Below, one piece after another: positions 7,385-14,030 of a stretch of DNA of 19,329 nt (the stretch's first letter is position 1; every line of letters starts with the position of its first letter). The DNA comes from an uncultured Alistipes sp. (GTDB lineage: Bacteria; Bacteroidota; Bacteroidia; Bacteroidales; Rikenellaceae): positions 1 to 19,329 of the forward strand of contig CAAGGR010000085.1 in the NCBI GenBank assembly GCA_900769445.1. Reading direction: 5' to 3'. The notes below the pieces were generated by a model. It did not search any database. It saw only the letters and a program-made list of their open reading frames with translations, and was not told the origin of the DNA. The position numbers and the translations under genes are program-made.

Positions 7385-8581
7385 ATGAAGATTAACGTAG
7401 GTGTAATTTTTGGTGGCCGCTCGGTGGAGAACGAGATTTCGGTAATCACTGCAGCGCAGACAATGGCGGCGATGAATACGGATAAGTATAATATTGTGCC
7501 TATCTTTATTTCGAAGGAGGGTCATTGGTATACTGGCGAGAAACTCCGCAATACGGATAACTACCGCGATATGAAGGCTCTACTTCAGTCTGTTGAGGAG
7601 GTTTACTTCCGTCCTATCTATGGCGATAATAACCTGTATAAGGTGCGTAAGCCATTGTTTGGCAGCGATGTCGCAACTACGATAGATGTGATATTGCCAT
7701 GTTTGCACGGTACTTCTGGCGAGGATGGCTCGTTTCAGGGTTTGATAGAGATGACAGGTATCCCATACGCTTGTCCTAACCCATTGGCTTCGGCAAATGG
7801 TATGGATAAGATTACTATGAAGATGATACTTAAGGAGAGTGGTATCCCAGTTGTGGACTATGCTTGGTTCTCGGATAAGGAGTGGCTTTCGGAGCGTGAG
7901 GCGTGTGTTGAGCGCGCTGAGGGACTTAGCTATCCACTTATTGTTAAGCCTGCAAACCTCGGCTCGAGTGTCGGTATCAAGGCTGTGCATAACCGCGAGG
8001 AGTTGGTGGATGCAGTGGATAACGCTATTAAGTACTCTAAGCGTATCATTATAGAGACCCTTATCGAGCGCCTTAAGGAGATTAACTGCTCGGTGCTTGG
8101 CGACTACTACGATTGCGAGGCTTCGGTATGTGAGGCGCCAGTGCGTAGTGGCGAGATTTTAAGCTACGAGGATAAGTATCTTGGTGGTGGTAAGAATAAG
8201 CCTTCGGAGGGTATGCACTCTACTGTGCGCGAGATTCCTGCGCGCTTGGAGCAGAGTGTAACGGACTTTATCCGTAAGACTGCATGCGATACCTTCCGTG
8301 TCTTGGCATGTGATGGAGTATCACGCATCGATTTTATGATTGATGAGGCTACGGGAGGTATCTACGTAAACGAGATTAACACCATCCCTGGCTCGTTGTC
8401 GTTCTACCTTTGGGAGGCTACGGGCGTTAAGTTCGATGAGCTTGTAGACCGCCTTATCGCTGTTGCCTTTAAGCGTAAGCGTGACTCGGAGTTTAAGACC
8501 ACTTCGTACTCAGAGAATATCTTTGCATATCAGGCTAAGCATGGTGCGAAATTTGGAGGCTCTAAAGGCTCAAAGCAGTAA
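7385..8581 (+). CDS. ddl: D-alanine--D-alanine ligase family protein
   Basis: ATP-grasp ligase that makes the D-Ala-D-Ala dipeptide used by MurF. Seen in order: GVIFGGRSVENEISVITA (residues 6-23), LPCLHGTSGEDGSFQGL in the N-lobe, GIPYACPNPLASANGMDKI, LIVKPANLGSSVGI in the ATP-binding lobe, and the metal-binding C-terminal part with DFMIDE and VNEINTIPGSLSFYLWEA. It is about 40 residues longer than many Ddl proteins; the extra is mostly a C-terminal tail rich in Lys, Ser and Gly. It starts 19 bases after murF, so substrate and consumer enzymes are encoded together. Whether the second substrate is D-Ala, D-Ser or D-lactate cannot be fixed by eye. Confidence 0.93.
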   Translation: MKINVGVIFGGRSVENEISVITAAQTMAAMNTDKYNIVPIFISKEGHWYTGEKLRNTDNYRDMKALLQSVEEVYFRPIYGDNNLYKVRKPLFGSDVATTIDVILPCLHGTSGEDGSFQGLIEMTGIPYACPNPLASANGMDKITMKMILKESGIPVVDYAWFSDKEWLSEREACVERAEGLSYPLIVKPANLGSSVGIKAVHNREELVDAVDNAIKYSKRIIIETLIERLKEINCSVLGDYYDCEASVCEAPVRSGEILSYEDKYLGGGKNKPSEGMHSTVREIPARLEQSVTDFIRKTACDTFRVLACDGVSRIDFMIDEATGGIYVNEINTIPGSLSFYLWEATGVKFDELVDRLIAVAFKRKRDSEFKTTSYSENIFAYQAKHGAKFGGSKGSKQ

Positions 8582-8600
8582 CAATTAATAAATTATATAG

Positions 8601-9371
8601 ATGACATCGCTATACGATAATATCATTTTTGGCCCTATACGTTCGCGTCGTTTAGGTCTATCGTTGGGAGTAAATCTTCTACCTATAGAGTCTAAATTGT
8701 GTAGTTTTGACTGCATCTATTGCGAGTGTGGTTGGAACGATGAGCATCCAGGTAAGCGTCGCTTCAATGCTCGCGAGGATGTGCGTGCGATGCTCGAGGA
8801 GACATTGCAGAAGATGGTTGCTGATGGCACACCGCCAGATGTTATTACCTTCGCAGGTAATGGCGAGCCTACGATGCATCCCGACTTTGAGAATATAATA
8901 GAGGATACCATCGCCCTACGCGATAAGCACTGCCCAGCAGCTAAGGTCTCTGTGCTATCAAATGCTACGCAGATACATCGCGAGGATGTGCGTCGCGCCC
9001 TTTTGCGTGTCGATAACAACATCCTCAAACTCGATTCGGCTTTTGATGAGACTGTGCAGTTGGTAAATAAGCCTCAGGGTGCATATACTGTTGCCCGCAC
9101 CGTTGAGCTATTGAAGGCATTTGAGGGAAACCTTATCTTGCAGACGATGTTTCTACGTGGCGAGTATCTTGGTAAGCGTGTGGATAACACCACCGAGGAG
9201 GAGGTTGCAGCATGGTTAAAGCTTGTTGCAGAGATACGCCCGAAGCAGGTTATGGTATACTCTCTCGATCGTGATACCCCATGCCAGACCCTTGAGAAGG
9301 TCGAGAAGGAGGAGCTACGCGAGATTGCAGCACGTGTTGAGGCTCTCGGTATTCATTGCTCAGTAGCATAA
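8601..9371 (+). CDS. Radical SAM protein, COG0731-like
   Basis: The 256-residue protein carries the 4Fe-4S cluster motif CSFDCIYC (Cys34, Cys38, Cys41), the hallmark CxxxCxxC of radical SAM enzymes. FAGNGEPTMHP resembles the glycine-rich SAM-binding stretch (GGEP-type), and LKLDS and QTMFLRG occur in the following strands. The opening YDNIIFGPIRSRRLGLSLGVNLLP is typical of the group COG0731, described as wyosine-base synthesis related in archaea but of unclear role in bacteria. It lies 19 bases after ddl and 27 before the DUF3127 gene, perhaps in one transcript. The target of its radical chemistry is unknown. Confidence 0.88.
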   Translation: MTSLYDNIIFGPIRSRRLGLSLGVNLLPIESKLCSFDCIYCECGWNDEHPGKRRFNAREDVRAMLEETLQKMVADGTPPDVITFAGNGEPTMHPDFENIIEDTIALRDKHCPAAKVSVLSNATQIHREDVRRALLRVDNNILKLDSAFDETVQLVNKPQGAYTVARTVELLKAFEGNLILQTMFLRGEYLGKRVDNTTEEEVAAWLKLVAEIRPKQVMVYSLDRDTPCQTLEKVEKEELREIAARVEALGIHCSVA

Positions 9372-9398
9372 TTTGAAACAGATAAAACAGAAAATAAT

Positions 9399-9764
9399 AT
9401 GGAATTTGAAGGTAAAGTATTGCAAATTTTGCCCCCAACCTCAGGTCAGTCAGCACGTGGTACTTGGGAGCGTCAGACAGTGGTATTCGAGCAGCCAAAC
9501 AAGCAGTATGGCAAGGAACTCGCTGTAACATTTATGAATAAGGCGCAGGATGTAGCATCACTTCGCGTTGGTGAGACATATATCGTCTCTTTCGATATTG
9601 AGTCTCGTGAGTATCAGGGTCGCTGGTACACAGATGTTCGCGCATGGCGTGTGCAGCCAACACAGCAGGCTTCGCAGCAGCCACCTATGCACGATCTCCC
9701 ACCAATCCTCGATGAGGCACCGATGACATCATCGGCAGGTGTTATTGACGATATGCCATTTTAA
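9399..9764 (+). CDS. DUF3127 OB-fold protein with SSB-like acidic tail
   Basis: A 121-residue protein. Residues 1-88 match DUF3127, a Bacteroidetes family with the look of an OB fold: MEFEGKVLQILPPTSGQSARG-type opening, then SFDIESREYQGRWYTDVRAWRV. A Gln/Pro-rich, probably unstructured linker follows (about 89-113), and the protein ends VIDDMPF. That end closely resembles the acidic tip of single-stranded DNA-binding proteins (DDDIPF in E. coli SSB), which recruits repair and replication partners. The three-part plan (OB domain, loose linker, acidic tip) is that of SSB. I infer a nucleic-acid-binding role, unproven. Repeat copy C begins on its stop codon. Confidence 0.85.
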   Translation: MEFEGKVLQILPPTSGQSARGTWERQTVVFEQPNKQYGKELAVTFMNKAQDVASLRVGETYIVSFDIESREYQGRWYTDVRAWRVQPTQQASQQPPMHDLPPILDEAPMTSSAGVIDDMPF

Positions 9765-9892
9765 TTTCTTGTGATAAGGGGTCATCTTCGACCCATCCCA
9801 AAAGTAAGACCCCACGGGCTGTACTATGTGTACTATCCCGTGGGGTTCTTCTTTTGCGATAGGCCAAATCTAACCCCTTCTCGCAAGAAATT
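9763..9892 (+). repeat. Structured dispersed repeat, copy C
   Basis: The clearest copy. The left arm 9763-9782 pairs with the right arm 9873-9892 over 20 positions with a single mismatch and one G-T wobble (AATTTCTTG with CAAGAAATT, then AAGGGGT with ACCCCTT). Inside are a hairpin GGGTC-ATCTTC-GACCC (about 9779-9794) and a 10-bp hairpin at 9809-9846 with the inner GTAC/GTAC stem. The element starts within the TAA of the DUF3127 gene. The flank GGGTAGTGGGGCT matches the other copies. Confidence 0.8.
9809..9855 (+). terminator. Terminator-like hairpin after the DUF3127 gene (in copy C)
   Basis: ACCCCACGGG (9809-9818) and CCCGTGGGGT (9837-9846) form a perfect 10-bp stem, with GTAC (9821-9824) pairing with GTAC (9830-9833) inside. 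The T-rich tail TTCTTCTTTT follows. It lies between convergent genes, so it may end the plus-strand ddl-side transcript and possibly the minus-strand operon. Confidence 0.75.
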
Positions 9893-9936
9893 GGGTAGTG
9901 GGGCTAATTCAAGTTTGGTTTTGTTAATTAGATCTC

Positions 9937-11484
9937 TTATTCAAATATACTGAACTCCTCGTTGTAGAACTCGCTCTCCATATCTAAGTAGTCCATGACG
10001 CTGTGGAAGATATGGTAGTGTCCAACCTCGTCAAGCTCCTTGAGTGGGCGGGTTGTATCGTTCTGCCATACGATAAACGGAATCTCAATCTGCTCCTTAG
10101 GAGCCATTGAGGCTGCGACCATGCCGTGCATATAGATATTGCCCTCGCCAAGGCTTTCACCATGGTCAGAGATATAAATCATGGCACACTCCCTATCCTC
10201 TACCGTGCGCAAAACCTCGATAATCGAGTGTAGCAAATAGTCGGTATATAGGATTGTGTTATCGTAGGCATTAATCAACTCCGAGCGCTCCGCCTTAGCC
10301 ATCTCGACTGTTGTGCAGACAGGTGTAAATAGCTCAAACTCTGCGGGGTATTTCTTGTTGTATGTAGGCCCATGGCTGGTGCTTGTGTGGATTACAACAA
10401 GGAGCTTATTGTTTGTCGATGCCTCAATCTCCTCGCGTAGACCCTCCAATAATATGCCATCATATCTGCCATCAGCATCGGGATATTGTGCCTTTAGTTT
10501 TGAGGCGTTGCGATACTTCTCTATATGTAGTGGTGGCTCGCCCCAGTTGGTTGTGCGCCACACCACATCGACACCATTACGGTACATATAGTTGGGCAAA
10601 ATCTCATATAAATCCTTCACGCGCTTATGATCCAATATCGCCTTAACGGCCTGAGTAGTAGATGTTGCTGATGCATTGGCGATATATGTCTTTACATCGT
10701 CATTTTTTAGAAGTGGATTTGTTTCGCGCTCGTAGCCATAGAGTGAGAAGTTCTCTCTGCGTGCCGACTCGCCAATAACAAGCACCATAACAGATGGCTC
10801 TTCTGACCTGAACGTAGCATTAGGAAGATGTATCTCCTCGCGGTTTATCATCTTTTGGCGGTGGAAGTGGCGAGCGGTATTAGCTATATATGACCATGGC
10901 ATAATAAGCGCACCAATCTTTGTTGCGTTGCGGTCTATCCATAGCACATTGTTGATGTTTACAAGCGCTAAGGCAATAATGCCAAGTAGCGAAAAACCTA
11001 CGCTCTTAGCCAATGTTATATTCTTGCCATAGTCGACCTTACGACAGAGGACATAGAGCGCTGGTAGTAGTCCAAATAGAATGATATATAGGAACATATC
11101 CACCGACACAAAACCCGAAGCCTCCGAGACGCGAGTGTTGAAGAGGTTGCCCATAACATCGCGCGTAAGTAGCACCTCGAAGGTGTTGATAAAGTAGAGC
11201 GCAGCGCCATTAGCAATCAGCGAGATGGCGATGATAGTGCGACCAACCATGCGCAAAGGCTTGATAATGAGCATTGCAATCATAAAGTTCAAAACGAGCA
11301 TCAGTAGCGCGAAGCTTGCGATGATAACCACGCCACTAAGTCCGCTCTCCACGTTGTTAGCTACATAATTAAACAATGGTTTGTGGTATGCAATAAGCGT
11401 AAAGAGGCTTATTACAGCGCAAAACCATACAAGGCTAAGTGGCCTCTTAAACCACTGCTTAACGATATTTACATTGTTCTCCAT
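9937..11484 (-). CDS. Phosphoethanolamine transferase, EptA/MCR family
   Basis: Inner-membrane enzyme with a periplasmic sulfatase-like domain; the family moves phosphoethanolamine from phosphatidylethanolamine onto lipid A or other envelope sugars, often lowering polymyxin binding. 515 residues. Five hydrophobic stretches occupy about 17-33, 50-75, 82-101, 128-147 and 160-178. The catalytic domain shows VIGESARRENFSLYGYERETNP with metal ligand Glu239, the probable nucleophile Thr274 in SATSTTQAV, HTSTSHGP and SDHGESLGE (Asp440, His441), then His453. The cysteines that flank the nucleophile in EptA and MCR are absent here. Its start overlaps the PHP gene by 16 bases, so the two are translated together. 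The acceptor is not known. Confidence 0.92.
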   Translation of the reverse strand: MENNVNIVKQWFKRPLSLVWFCAVISLFTLIAYHKPLFNYVANNVESGLSGVVIIASFALLMLVLNFMIAMLIIKPLRMVGRTIIAISLIANGAALYFINTFEVLLTRDVMGNLFNTRVSEASGFVSVDMFLYIILFGLLPALYVLCRKVDYGKNITLAKSVGFSLLGIIALALVNINNVLWIDRNATKIGALIMPWSYIANTARHFHRQKMINREEIHLPNATFRSEEPSVMVLVIGESARRENFSLYGYERETNPLLKNDDVKTYIANASATSTTQAVKAILDHKRVKDLYEILPNYMYRNGVDVVWRTTNWGEPPLHIEKYRNASKLKAQYPDADGRYDGILLEGLREEIEASTNNKLLVVIHTSTSHGPTYNKKYPAEFELFTPVCTTVEMAKAERSELINAYDNTILYTDYLLHSIIEVLRTVEDRECAMIYISDHGESLGEGNIYMHGMVAASMAPKEQIEIPFIVWQNDTTRPLKELDEVGHYHIFHSVMDYLDMESEFYNEEFSIFE

Positions 11485-12683
11485 CGACGTACTATGCTTA
11501 TGTAAATAACTAAAATTACTACTATAACACCCGCTACAACAATGTTGTATAGCACTGTTGCGATGTTATCTTTTTTGTGAAACTCTCTATCTGCGGGCGA
11601 TGACATTGTTGCCTTATCGTAGCGCGCAAAGGCGTTTGTCATAATGATAAGGCTGTCGGGGTATGATGCGACAATGCGGGCGTAGGGGTCGCACGTGCGC
11701 ATCCGATATGATAGGGTATCGCTATTTATGACTCGTGCAAGTAGGGTATGGTTCTCTCCAATAACCCTAATCTGCTCGGGAGTCTCGGAGAGCTTCATAT
11801 ATATCACATCGCCCTCTAAACCAATATTTGTGATTGTTGGTATCTTCTTATTCTTCTCGAGTTTTACTTCCCAATCGCCGTTGCCATAGTCTGGTACGCG
11901 CACCGAATAGAAACAACCGCTCTTTAGTGTGGTAGCTATCTCCTTAGAGGTTGCCTCCTTTGCCCCAAGGTAACTACAGCGGAGCGCAAATTTGTTCGAC
12001 CTATCGGGGTAGTGTAAATCGTCGTTTAAGAGAGCAAAGCTATAGCGACCAGCACTTAGCGCCCAGTCCCAATGCCTATTCTCGAGATAGGTGTTAAAGC
12101 CCGACAACTCCATAATGTCGTAGCCTCCGATTTGTGTTAGGCATGCGCTATCCAAGAGTGCCGAACGTGATGGGTGGTTAAGTTGCAATACATCACACTC
12201 GTTGGATAACATGTTGAGTTGATATTGAGCCTGAGAGGCTGATATGGGATATAGCGCATCGAAACGATTAACGCTCTCTGTGCCAATAACTAACTTATGG
12301 AAATTGCGTAGGTTATAGCCATGCTCGTATATGCCTATATCCTGTATTGGATCGGGGTTTGGAGTAATCTCATTATGGTTAGAGATGCCTACAATATCGT
12401 AGCCAAAGTCGTGGTATTTGTCGAATGTCTCCTCTGCTGTGAAGTCGCACTCGTTGAGTATACCGTCAACTCGTGTGTGTGTATGAAGCGAGGTGCGTTT
12501 CCACTCGATGCTTGGGTCGAAACTGGAGTATGGATTAAAGATATCCTCGCCCTCGAATGGTGTAGCAGGGTAGAAGTCGTAGATGGCAGAAAAGCTCGTC
12601 GCCGCAATGGCTAAAAGAGCTACAAATACGACAGATAGAAGCACCCTCCAGATCACTCTACATATTTTGGTTATTCTTTTCAT
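11469..12683 (-). CDS. Membrane-anchored PHP-domain protein
   Basis: 404 residues. A basic head and a hydrophobic segment (about 11-31) are followed by a PHP (polymerase and histidinol phosphatase) metal-dependent phosphoesterase domain: HTHTRVD (67-73), SNHNE (101-105), GTES (135-138), LNHPSRS and NDDLHYPD. A second hydrophobic segment lies near the end (about 375-396), before RRWRTM. The charge pattern (basic MKRITK start, basic tail) puts both ends inside, so the PHP domain should face the periplasm, an unusual place for this fold. It is the first gene of a two-gene operon with the phosphoethanolamine transferase. I infer an envelope phosphoester substrate. Confidence 0.85.
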   Translation of the reverse strand: MKRITKICRVIWRVLLSVVFVALLAIAATSFSAIYDFYPATPFEGEDIFNPYSSFDPSIEWKRTSLHTHTRVDGILNECDFTAEETFDKYHDFGYDIVGISNHNEITPNPDPIQDIGIYEHGYNLRNFHKLVIGTESVNRFDALYPISASQAQYQLNMLSNECDVLQLNHPSRSALLDSACLTQIGGYDIMELSGFNTYLENRHWDWALSAGRYSFALLNDDLHYPDRSNKFALRCSYLGAKEATSKEIATTLKSGCFYSVRVPDYGNGDWEVKLEKNKKIPTITNIGLEGDVIYMKLSETPEQIRVIGENHTLLARVINSDTLSYRMRTCDPYARIVASYPDSLIIMTNAFARYDKATMSSPADREFHKKDNIATVLYNIVVAGVIVVILVIYISIVRRWRTM

Positions 12684-12691
12684 TTCGTCTG

Positions 12692-12699
12692 CAAAGATA
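12692..12699 (-). promoter_or_regulatory. Predicted -7 box of the PHP-eptA operon
   Basis: On the minus strand TATCTTTG (then CAGACGAAATG) lies nine bases before the PHP start codon, a good Bacteroidetes -7 box giving a very short leader. No convincing TTTG is seen at the -33 distance, as expected if the island inserted here replaced the native upstream sequence. Confidence 0.5.
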
Positions 12700-13051
12700 T
12701 AACAAAGAAACGAAAGTGAGTGCGAAATGGGGAAAGAATGTTGTCTGTTAGCGATTTACCGGTATTTGCCAAGATGTTACAGAGCCATCAAATGCCAATG
12801 AGAAGCCAAGAAATGACAAAGTTTCGTTACTATCCCGTTACTTTGAATTTTGCTTTCAATGGGTCATGCTGGTTGCTGTAACAGATTGAATAGCAATACA
12901 TGTTAAGCGATTACGGTAGCAAATATAGGAGTTTTTCTCATATCTTCGTTCCTGTTTCGCTTCGACTGATTATTTTGCACCGATACGCTGTATTTTGCTT
13001 ACCGTCACTCAACTCTACAAGTAATAATTTCGCAAACAAAAAAGTAGAGTT
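12700..13051. other. Non-coding left part of the island
   Basis: About 350 bases without a credible gene. It resembles the region between the end of a conjugative element and its integrase gene. Visible are short imperfect repeats such as GATGTTACAGAG and GCTGTAACAGAT, and CAAATGCCA near AAATGACA, which could be arm-type integrase sites, though this is a guess. Just ahead of the integrase start is TAATAATTTCGCAAACAAAAAA, similar to the sequence near 13950. Confidence 0.4.
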
Positions 13052-13383
13052 ATGAGCAGAAGCACTTTCAGAGTATTATTCTATCTCAAGCGCAATGCCA
13101 CGAAGAAGAACGGGCTTGTACCTGTAATGTGCCGCATCACCATAAACGGCAATATTTCCCAATTCAGTTGCAAATTGGATGTGGAGGAAAAGTTATGGAA
13201 TGTCAGTCTCGGCAGAATGTCGGGAAGAAGCATTGTTGCACAAAAAGCCAACCGAATGTTGGATAAATCCGAGTAGGCATTAACAAAGCCTATCAGGAAA
13301 TTATTGATAGGGATGGTTATGTGTCTGCCGAGAAGGTCAGAAACGCATTCTTTGGGTACAAAGAAATGTGCGACCGTTTTTGA
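13052..13383 (+). pseudogene. Tyrosine recombinase (CTn integrase), frameshifted and truncated
   Basis: Residues 1-72 (MSRSTFRVLFYLKRNATKKN and following, with VMCRITINGNISQFSCKLD) are the N-terminal arm-binding domain of Bacteroidetes conjugative-transposon integrases. The frame stops at 13276. Adding one A to the AAA run at about 13264 restores DKIRVGINKAYQEIIDRDGY and then VSAEKVRNAFFG, the expected start of the core-binding domain, so a single-base deletion broke the gene. The restored frame ends at TGA (13381-13383). The catalytic domain with its R-H-R-Y residues is missing, so this copy cannot recombine DNA. An older, active relative probably brought the island in. Confidence 0.8.
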
Positions 13384-13542
13384 AACCTGCAAGTTCAAGC
13401 GGAAAGCCGTTTTCGGAACAATCTTCCTCTCATTCTTCGAGAGTATTGATTCGAAAAAACTTGCATCTTTCAAGTCCGCACTGAAAAAGCACCCATAGAG
13501 GAGATGACCGACCGATGGGAAACAGAATATTCAGACGGATAG
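13384..13542 (+). pseudogene. Degenerate coding remnant ending EMTDRWETEYSDG
   Basis: In the restored integrase frame, after TGA at 13381, the reading continues past a second TGA (13447) to a stretch KAPIEEMTDRWETEYSDG that ends at TAG 13540. A terminator-like hairpin begins right at this stop, which suggests that a real gene once ended here. I do not recognise the protein. It is probably the tail of another gene of the element, joined to the integrase piece by deletion. Confidence 0.35.
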
Positions 13543-13577
13543 TAGAGCATTGATAGTTTTGCTATCCGTTTCTTTTT
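13535..13577 (+). terminator. Terminator-like hairpin after the remnant
   Basis: ACGGATAG (13535-13542) pairs perfectly with CTATCCGT (13562-13569) and is followed by TTCTTTTTT. The stem overlaps the stop codon of the degenerate remnant. A smaller hairpin, GATAG-TTTTG-CTATC, competes for the same 3' arm. Confidence 0.55.
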
Positions 13578-14009
13578 TAGGAGGAAGAATCCCTCCCTCA
13601 AAGAAACAGCAATTCTGTATTTGCCACAGACCGGTCGGCTTGCTGACCTGCTGGCTATACGGCAGGCACATATGCGGGCTATACAGCCTTGTTGCCTACA
13701 AGCTTGACAAACTGCCATATTGCTTGCCTATGCTATGGTATCCCCCAATTACAAACCTCGAATTTAATCTTTGGAGTTGTGTCCTTCAGAACACAGCAAG
13801 GTATGTTTTCAGCCGCTCCAAATGAATTGAGCCGCTTCAAACTTGATGTTTGCCAGAACATGGCAAGGTATGTTTTGAGTAACTCAAAACCTTTCGGGTT
13901 ACTCCCGAAAACCTTGCCGCATTCCGCGAATATCTTCCTCCGAAGTCAGGATAATTTTGCAAAAACAAAAAAACTTGATGTTATAGTCTTTTATTAGATA
14001 AAAAACGAG
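13578..14009. other. Repeat- and hairpin-rich non-coding region before the R-M operon
   Basis: No credible gene in about 430 bases. It holds a 23-base direct repeat (13787-13809 and 13854-13876, two differences), a 12-base repeat AGCCGCTYCAAA (13811-13822, 13830-13841), a 17-base palindrome TTTTGAGTAACTCAAAA (13873-13889) and the hairpin TTTCGGG-TTACT-CCCGAAA (13892-13910). GAGTAAC (13877-13883) can instead pair with GTTACTC (13898-13904), so the last two structures exclude a third. A TAATTTTGC box at 13952 is a possible promoter. The region looks like intergenic DNA of a conjugative element. Confidence 0.6.
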
Positions 14010-14017
14010 TAATTTTG
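14010..14017 (+). promoter_or_regulatory. Predicted -7 box of the R-M operon
   Basis: TAATTTTG (then C), a fit to TAnnTTTG, lies 13 bases before the methyltransferase ATG. A second identical box, TAATTTTGC, stands 58 bases upstream (13952-13959), so two tandem promoters are possible. No clear -33 TTTG is seen for either. Confidence 0.5.
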
Positions 14018-14030
14018 CAGTAAACTTAAT

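Noticed and set aside
12321..12614. Plus-strand open frame of 97 codons within the PHP gene.
   Set aside because: It is a shadow of the minus-strand PHP coding sequence, which has clear motifs and operon context.
13550..13997. Open frames of 91 and 102 codons in the island (plus strand).
   Set aside because: They overlap the direct repeats and hairpins, look like translated spacer (repeated CQNMARYVLS-type strings come from the DNA repeat) and match no family I know.
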